Part shown: positions 50,501 through 59,500 of the stretch, one piece after another
Layout of the letters: each line of letters begins with the position of its first letter
Numbering within the stretch: the stretch's first letter is position 1
NCBI GenBank assembly: GCA_021014325.1
Contig: CM037473.1
Location: forward strand, 22,062,822 to 22,126,821
DNA: 64,000 bases
Source of the DNA: Plazaster borealis
Lineage: Eukaryota > Echinodermata > Asteroidea > Forcipulatida > Labidiasteridae
Direction of reading: 5' to 3'
The notes under the pieces: generated by a model
The model's database searches: none
Told to the model about the DNA's origin: nothing
Seen by the model: the letters and a program-made list of their open reading frames with translations, nothing else
Translations under genes and position numbers: made by a program

Positions 50501-53500
50501 TTTTCCCCAACTCCTCTTGCCGACCGAGACTATTAAACTACGAAGTGTGAGGGAAATTACGTAGGGACTACACTCTAGAACTCTCCTGAAATGGTGTGAA
50601 AAGGGCAATACCCTTTCCAACGTATATAATTATGTCGAACAAAATAATAAGGTATGTTTTATTTCAACATGGATTTCACATTTGAAATGAAGCGTAAGAA
50701 GTGATCTTTTGGGGCGTTAGATAATCAATAAAAGCTAGCCTTCGAGATAATTTACTGTAAAACATAATTTGTGCGTGTTGCCTCGTCTACATCGACTCTT
50801 TCCTTTGAAAACTACCCCTCATGTGGTGTACTCTTGGTGGCGCTGCATATTGTGAATCCACTCTACCGAATGCCAGCTCTTAACTAATGCAATTTAAATG
50901 CAAGTTCAACCTTCTTGTTTTATATAAATATATTTGGTGATTTTCAGGACACTCGGAGCTACGAGGAATGGAAGTTTGACCTGAGCCCCAACCTTGCCGA
51001 AGTACTGGAGGAGTTTTCCTCTGCTAAGCCTCCTCCCGCGTTCCTGATGACGGAGTTACCACTACTCAAGCCTCGCTTCTATTCCATCAGTTCTAGTACC
51101 AAAATGTACCCGGGTGAAATCCACGGTACGGTGGCTGTTGTCAATTACCGCACCAAAGGTAATATAATACATATAAAAATATACTTTTTTTTATGAATCC
51201 TTTATTTATGTTATGGTTGCTTGACAAATATTTACCATGCGACTTTATTAATTAATAGCAAATGGCAATTTTATATTCTTGTTTTTCGTATTTGAAGTAA
51301 CAAACTAACACATCTCTATATATTATGCTTAATCAGCAAATATTGTTGTGTTTGTCCGATGTTATGATGTTGAAATTAACGTTCAAAATGGTCGTTTATT
51401 ACACGTTATCACTGGTTATCAGTAAATTACTATTTTACAACGCCAATAGTGGCTTACGCACAAAAGATTGAGGCCGTGCCACACGAGGCAATTTTATAAA
51501 CATATTCGAGGCAATCAACTGAGCATATTTCTTATTATAACACCCTTACAAAAATCCTGCCTTTTAATTGGTTTAGAGTGCGTCACATGTTACTATGTCT
51601 TATTGAAACTAGAAAGCCACGCGAACGCGACGCGCTACACACGCAGCAAACAAGGTACTATGCCCGTAGCAACCAATGTACTATCCCATAGCAACCAGTG
51701 TACTACCACATAGCAACCAGTGTACTACAACATAGCAACCAATGAACTATAGGCTTACCCATAGCAACATCAGCTTCTTGGTACCAATACGTCTAGGCAC
51801 AATGTATGGAGTGTGTTAAAACAAATATTGACCCTTTTACTCGTGAAATTGTTAAGACTATACGAATCCCTCAAGCGGTCTATTTTCACTTGGCTTCGCC
51901 TCGGGAAAGAAGAACGCGCCGAGGATCACCTCGGGAGTCGTAGTTTTAACCATAGCACTCGATGCAGTCCATATTGGTATACTTTCCACGAGAAAAATAT
52001 GTATTTGGTTATCCTTATTAGGGCAGAATCAAATCAAGGGTGCTCCGCTGTAAATTTAATAAACTGCTCAATAAAGCTCTACGATCGACAAGTCAGATTT
52101 GCGGTAATATCTCTATAATTAGTTGTAGTGGTTCTGAAAACAATCTGTGTTTTTAAAAACACTTGTTTAACATTATGGTTTAAAGACTCTACTTTTTGAT
52201 CAGATGCGCTGCTGAATGTCTTCAGGAGAAAAAAACATTCCTAGGTCTAGTTTATTTGGCTGTGATGTGCAGGAAGGTATCAAATATATACTATCTGAGA
52301 TAGGAGGCCCTATATACTTTCATAAAAGTGTGCATTTTATCTCATTGTTTTAAATCTGTAAATCTCGTTTCAGGTGGTGAAGGTCCTTTGCATCATGGTG
52401 TCTGCTCGTCCTGGCTTAACAACATCAAGATGGGCACAGAAATTCCCTCTTTCATTAGAGCGTAAGTTGTGCTCATTGTTTATTACAATCAACTTAATCA
52501 TTGAAAATATACGTACTGGGGAGTGAGAGGTTGGACGACGAACCTGATCCAGTTTGCCATGACATAGACTCTAAAAAAAAAACGGGTCAGAATTGGTCCG
52601 GATTCCGGGTACCAGGCTGACCCTGAAACTGGTTTAAAAAAAGGATTTTAACTCGCATTCTGCGTCAGTTTGACCTATTTCTGGGTCTTCACAGCTTCTG
52701 GGTCATACTGATCCGGAAATGAGTCAGGCCACGGACCCGGAATCCGGGTCAATTCTGACCCTGGAGTTTTTAGAGGGTAAGCAGGTGTTTAATAATGCAG
52801 CATCATCTAGATCATCCACTGCATAATTATATGAACTCAAATCAAGTTGCTTGGTGCACTTTCTAATATGAAAAAGTAAGAATTCTTTTGATGAATTCTT
52901 CGGAGGGAAATAATTAATACTTTAACAATACACGAAAACAAAAAAATGGGAATGATAACACTGGTACCTATAGTACTGTTTTAACAATCGAGATCAAAAG
53001 TCAAAACAATTGTTTAATTAAGTGTCTGTAAAGTCTGATATTCAATATAAATATACTAATTGGACCAACTGCCAAATTATATTTTGACATCACCGATCAT
53101 GTATTGATTCCGTTGCATGACACTAGAGTTGAGCTTCGAAAGTGCGAAAAATTGCCGCGCCCCTTTTGCTACAAATACTTTGATACACATTTGAAGATTC
53201 TTTTTCTCTATTTCAGTGCCCCTAACTTCCATCTACCAGAGCAGCGTCCGGATCCTATCATAATGGTTGGCCCAGGCACGGGCATTGCTCCATTCCGCAG
53301 CTTCTGGCAACAGCGGCAAATAGACATGCGCATGGCAAAAGATCTCGGGAGAAACTCTTTCGGTGATATGACGTTAGTATTTGGCTGCAGAAAGTCCACC
53401 TTGGATGATCTTTACCGAGTTGAAACGGCAGAGGCTAAAACAGAAGGCGCTCTGAGTGAGGTATTGACTGCATTGTCCAGGGAACAAGGAAAACCCAAGG

Positions 53501-56500
53501 TACGCTACATCACTTTATGTTATCAGAATTATATAATAATGTACGAGCGGGCTCATCCCATCCATCCGTTCCAAAGCCCAGTTCAATTCTGCAAGATACT
53601 CTTCCACCTTTACCCCCTCATGTTGCTGTACTTTTGAAATATCCACATGTATCTTGTTTCCCACTAGTTTATAATCACTGTTTAAAGAATTGTGAATAGA
53701 TCTTCTTTCCCTGTAACTTTTTCTCCCAATACGTTTCATTGTAGCCGTCGCCTTAGAGTTGCCGTCTGGCCTTGTACCACCAAAACCCTGTACCTAAAAG
53801 TGCCTCTATTTGTTGACATAATATTTATAGCCCGGACCCCCCAGTTCGTACTATTGTATCCTGACTTAGGCCCAGACTATGTTAAGTACAAAACAGGTGC
53901 TGCATTTGGTTTTGGCTAAATGCAGGCACAAAAATGGGGCCAGATTTACGTAGGTATAACGGAACATTATGTACATGTACAAGGTAGGGGCTACGGGATA
54001 CATGGCAGGACGGACGACCCCGTAAAACAAAATAAAACAACTAATGATTTATATTTTAAAATGATTTGGCTTTGATTTGTTTTGTCATTATTCAGAAATA
54101 CGTCCAACACATTCTGAAGGAGCGGGGTAAACACATGTTCAAATGTATAAACGAAAAAGGTGGCCATTTTTATGTCTGTGGTGACGTCTCCATGGCAGCG
54201 GATGTGTGTAATACCCTGGAGACGATCGTCTCTGAACAAGGAAATATGAGCACAGAAGAAGCAAAGAACTACGTCATCTCTCTGAGGGTAGGTTAAAGAA
54301 TGGCCTTGTTCAAAACCACGGCCCAATTTCCTAAAGCTGTTCCTTGTAGCGTGTCGTGGCCGAGCGGATAAGAGCACCGGACTCAAACTCTGGTGTTTCT
54401 GTTCAGCATGAGTGTGGGTTCGAGTTCCGGTCGTGACACTTGTGTCCTTAAGCAAGACACTTTAAACCATTATTGCTGCGTCCTTCGGATGGGACGTTAA
54501 ACTGCAGGTCCTGTATCATTAAAGAGAAGCTTGCCCTGGTGATTCAGCCGTTGGTGCCGTGTGTTGTGTAATGCACGTAAAAGAACCCAGTGCACTTATC
54601 GAAAAGAGAAGGGGTTCCCCGGTGTTCCTGGTTTGATCAGCAGCATATTGCGCCACATCACCTTGTAAACCATTACATGGTGCTATGTAAAGGAATTGGT
54701 CTCATACTTCAAAAACGTAGCTCCACAATACCTTGCAGGAAAATAATGAATGTTGAAGCGCCTTGAGAGTCACTGAGTGACGGATATGTGCACTATTTAT
54801 ATAAGAAGCCACTATTATTATCATTATTATTATTAACCTTTCCAAACGAATTTCTGCGCTGCACTCTAAAAACTTCCGGGTAAGAATTGACCCAGTTCTG
54901 GATCCCGTGGGGCCTGAACCATTTCTGGGTCGGTATGACTCGGAATCTGTGTCCTAGAAATTTGTCAAAATGACGCAGAATTCGAGTTAAAATTCTCTTT
55001 TTTGTTAACCACTTTCCGGGTCAGCCTGACCCAGAAATTGGTCAGGCACCCCGCGACCTGGAATTCGGATCAAATCTGACCCGGGATTTTTAGAGTGTAA
55101 GCAAAAAATGACCGGGTGTAAAAATTACTATAATTTTGTCATGAAAACTGTTGCTACCCAACCTGCATTTGGCCTTCTCAACTAATAAGGGCCCAATTTC
55201 ATAATCCTGTAATATAAGCCGACATTTTGTACCAACGGAGCGACCCTCGGTACAGTTTCTTTTTCACAACAGCCGCTTATCGTAAACAAAGCAAAAGGCA
55301 TGCTAACTTGCCGACGGTTCTTATGAGCAGATGAGTGACGAAACAATGTAAACGGTTACCTTAAGAAGAGTTCAACCTGCTTTTCATTCTGCAAAGATCT
55401 TAAGACCTACATGAAAAATTATTGATATTATTAATAGAACACAATAACGCAAGAGGTTTATCTTTTTGAACACCGTCTAGGCTTAAAAGAGGCATATTGC
55501 GAAGTGAACATGGTTGGACAGATATTTTAAAAGTAGAATATATAATGACTCACAATATCCCTTGAAATTGTGTGTGTTTTATTTTATTTTATGACAGCAC
55601 GGTCCGCTATTTTGTAGAACCAAATTTTTTACTCCACAAAATGGCGGTGGTTGTGTTTTCAGAGGCAAATTTTTGTTTTTTAGTCACAACTCACTAATCA
55701 CAACACACTGTCGGTGTTTTAGTGAATGAACAACTCTTAAACAGGTTAAGGAGTAACTCCAAACAGCAAAATTGTGCGAAATTGTGGGAAATCTGGTTAA
55801 CTGTCAAGCAACTGCTTCTTTAAAATAGTACGGCTATTGTAATATTAACATCCCTGCTCTTTGATCACAGGATCAGAACCGCTACCATGAGGATATCTTC
55901 GGAGTGACCCTCCGGACTGAAGAGGTAAAGAACAAAGTACGTAGTGCTATGAGAAGGGCACAGGTGTACATCACTGGGGCAGATAGCAGGTTGACTCCTG
56001 CTATCAAGACGGACGACAACGAGCTAATCGGTAGCAAAGGCGGCATCCACACCAAGTCTGTCGAGGATATCCGGAACAATAAGACGGTGGGTTTAAACAA
56101 CTGAATGACGCTAATGATATTTGGGATTTTTAGTTCTCCGTGAAAAAAACCCTTTAAATTACAAATGATAGGCTCAGTAAGTAGTTACTTTAAATCGTAA
56201 ACTTGGGGGTACAACCATGGTGTAAAATGTCTTTGTGAGGAGCGTTGGCTCTGAATAGTGACTACTTATTTTCCACACCATGCAAAGCTTCAAACATCAC
56301 TTCATGGGCGATAAGTGTTTAATAAACAGTTACTTTCGTCTTCATTGAGATAATAATGATGTAGGGACGAGTCCAATAATAATAACATTGCAGCGGACTT
56401 TTTCTCCAACGCAGTTCTTTCTTCTGATCAGCGGTGTGGTGGAGGAGATGATACTCTATACTGCAAAAACTGGGTGTTAAAATTGACACCATGGGTTGTC

Positions 56501-59500
56501 ATATATAGAAACCAAAATAAATAAACCATAGGGTGTTAAAATAACACTAATTTCTTTAATGTTGATATTCTCTTCGGTATCTATATGTGGCAATGCACAT
56601 TGTGTCAATTTAACACCCAAGTTTTTGCAGTGCGTAACAAGGGCAGATATTACGCGCTCAAAGGGGGAGCAAAGGACGTTTTGGGGGGCTTTTTTTAAGG
56701 AGAAAAATTAATGTGAACAATAACCCAACAGACATTAATGAGGTCAATGAACATACTGAAAATTATAATCAGACTGAAGGCTCTTAAAACAAGAACTCTG
56801 ATGGGCTAATCAAATGTTTCACTGCAGGGCCCAATTTCATAGAGCTGCTTAACAGCCGTTTCTGTACTTACGCACGAGTTTCTATTTCATAGCACTGCTA
56901 ACCGTAAGCACACGAAAAGGCATGCTAACCTTCCGGTGCTTACTGCACGAAAATGAATGACGTAACAATGCAAAGCCATTGTGAACGTGCAAGATGGCCG
57001 CCGTATTTTCTTGCTAACCTGTGAAATACGCTTACGCTTAAGCAAATTTTTCTGCTACAGTTAGCACGAAAATTTGCTTACCGTTAAGCAGCGCTATGAA
57101 ATTGGGCCCAGCTCAGAGTTGCTATAGACAAGTATAACAGAAAACAAAGATTTATGGTATCAAGGAAACACTGACTTATGTACGAAGAAGGTGTTCATGC
57201 ACACGGCATTTAAAGGGCTGAATCCCTTCCTCACTAATGTTGCCAACAGAGACTTGAAGACTGTTCCACAGGGGGACGGCTATGTGGATGAAGCTTCTGT
57301 CCAAGCAGCGAGTTCTTGCAGCTGGCAAAGGGAGAGCATGCCCTCCCCATTTGGATCCACCGTCCCCTTATTGAGCACAAAATTAGCCGGAAGTCACAAA
57401 TTAAATTTGTATTTTTAGAGACAACGATTCCCCATTTCAGGCCATTTGCTAGTGACAGTATTTATTGTGCACTTTGCTTATAAATGTTTTTTTATTTTGT
57501 AATCCTTTTATTTCTTATTGTCTCAGGACTTGGATCTTGATTTTCGACGTCCCTTCCCTAAGTTGATTCTCCTGAAGCCCCCTCTGATGGTAGTTGTTGG
57601 TAGATTTTGGTTGATTTCACTAGTTGACTGATAGCTCGTCATTTCACCTTGCTTTTCTTAACTGCATTCCTTTCATCTTTCGACTCATTGCAGCTTAGCT
57701 GTAGAGCCTCAATTAGTTGACATGTTGATAGTTGACTCACAAATTAGATAATATTCTGTCTGTTTCACCTGAGTTAAGTTTTCTTGTTCACATTTTCTCT
57801 TTTCTGCAGTGGACATGACCTCAACTTTTATTCTAACTGACACTTTAGTTGTTAAATCATTATATTAATGTCATTTTGTTCTCCACCTCTGTGGATATTC
57901 TAAGCCACCTCATGCTTCTGCAGTAGACAGCAACTATTCTTGGTTGACATCGCTGACTCACATGATTTCGCTTCTTAGTTGAGTTTCTTAACAATATTTA
58001 CCTTTCAACTGTTGTAGTTGAAGTTGCGTTACTCTTCAATAAAGTAGTGGATGTGTTGATTGTTGACTCATCGCACAGATTTAGCTCGACGAGCGTGTTA
58101 TCACTTGAGTTTTCTAAACCACCTCTCTTTCAGGTGTCTGTTTATTGAATCAACTAATCTAAATATTGGTGCACTACTTTCATCCCTCTTTGGGTTTGTT
58201 CTTTATATCAACAAAGCTGTATCATCTCCGATTTGTAGTTGCCATTGGTGGTGGTTGATGTTGAAACGGTGTAGTTAATAGTTTTTGTTCGTTTTCACCC
58301 CAGTTGAAAGTTTCTAACAACATGTTTGTCTGCCTCTACTTTGTTATCTTATGCAGCCGAATCAATCTCCACTTTTAGTTGTATTGTTGAATGTTTAAAT
58401 GCATCATTGTTTGCCATTCCACATATTCACCATGGTCAGACTCACTTTTAGTAGCATTAACGGAGACACTTCCAACTAACGCACTTATCACCGTAGTTTT
58501 TGACGTGGTCGATTCGATAACTGTTCGTTTGTTGTTCTTCAACCACACTGCAATAGATTTAAAGGAAATGGAAATGTCCGCCAAATAGCCAAGTTCAAAA
58601 CCTTTCTTCTCCACTCACTATTTCTTTGTTTCTGCATCACTACAGCTTTACATAACCAAAGTTTGTTAAATTGATGCGTTCACTGTTGCTGAAGTTTCAT
58701 TTCTTCACTCCACATAGTTTCTTAAAATACATTTTTTTTTAGGAAAGGGAAATGTCCGCAAAAATAGCCAACCTTTCTTCTCACACAATATTTATTTTTT
58801 CTGCATCACTACCGCTCTACAGAACCAAATTTTATTGAATTGATGCGTTCACTGTAATTGACAGGTTATATTTCGTCACTCCACCTAGTTTCTTAAAACA
58901 CATTTTTCATCAACTGAAAGCTTTACAGGTTCTTTTGCACTTAACACCATGGTATTTGCTCTCTTTTCCACTGACATCTGGTGATGTGTTAATTTACGTT
59001 ATATTATCATGTTTGTCCTGTTTCAACTGTAATTGATTCTAACATCGAAATGTTTGTCATAACAAACATTAATATCATTGTGGTGCCCCATGTTGACATA
59101 TTGTGTTGAAGCATAGCTTTTTTACGTTGATTCAAATGTCACCATGTTGATACATGTTGATAAATGCGTCCATGTTAGTTTATAATACAATCTGTCAATA
59201 GTTGATGCATGTGTTGATACGAGTAGTTGATTCTCTTTCCATGTAGGATGGTGATCTTAACCGTCCACCGTCTCCCACCTCTGAGTTGATGCAGACGAAA
59301 CAGCCGCGCATGAGCAGACGCTCCATCACGGCCACTGTGCTGATGAGTGAAGATGAGCTCAGGGAACTCAATAGGACATTTGAAAAGAAGTCTCAGTCCA
59401 ACGGGTGCGTATAGTGTTTGACGTTGCAGCATTTACATTGCTTGTTAAACTACAGCTATTAGTAATTATCTGGTGTTCACAGAGTCACTGTTGGTCGTTC

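Noticed and set aside
54349..54440. Functional tRNA-Leu/Ser gene
   Set aside because: It is fused to a repeat body with an ATT tail, and the stems are imperfect. It is a SINE head.
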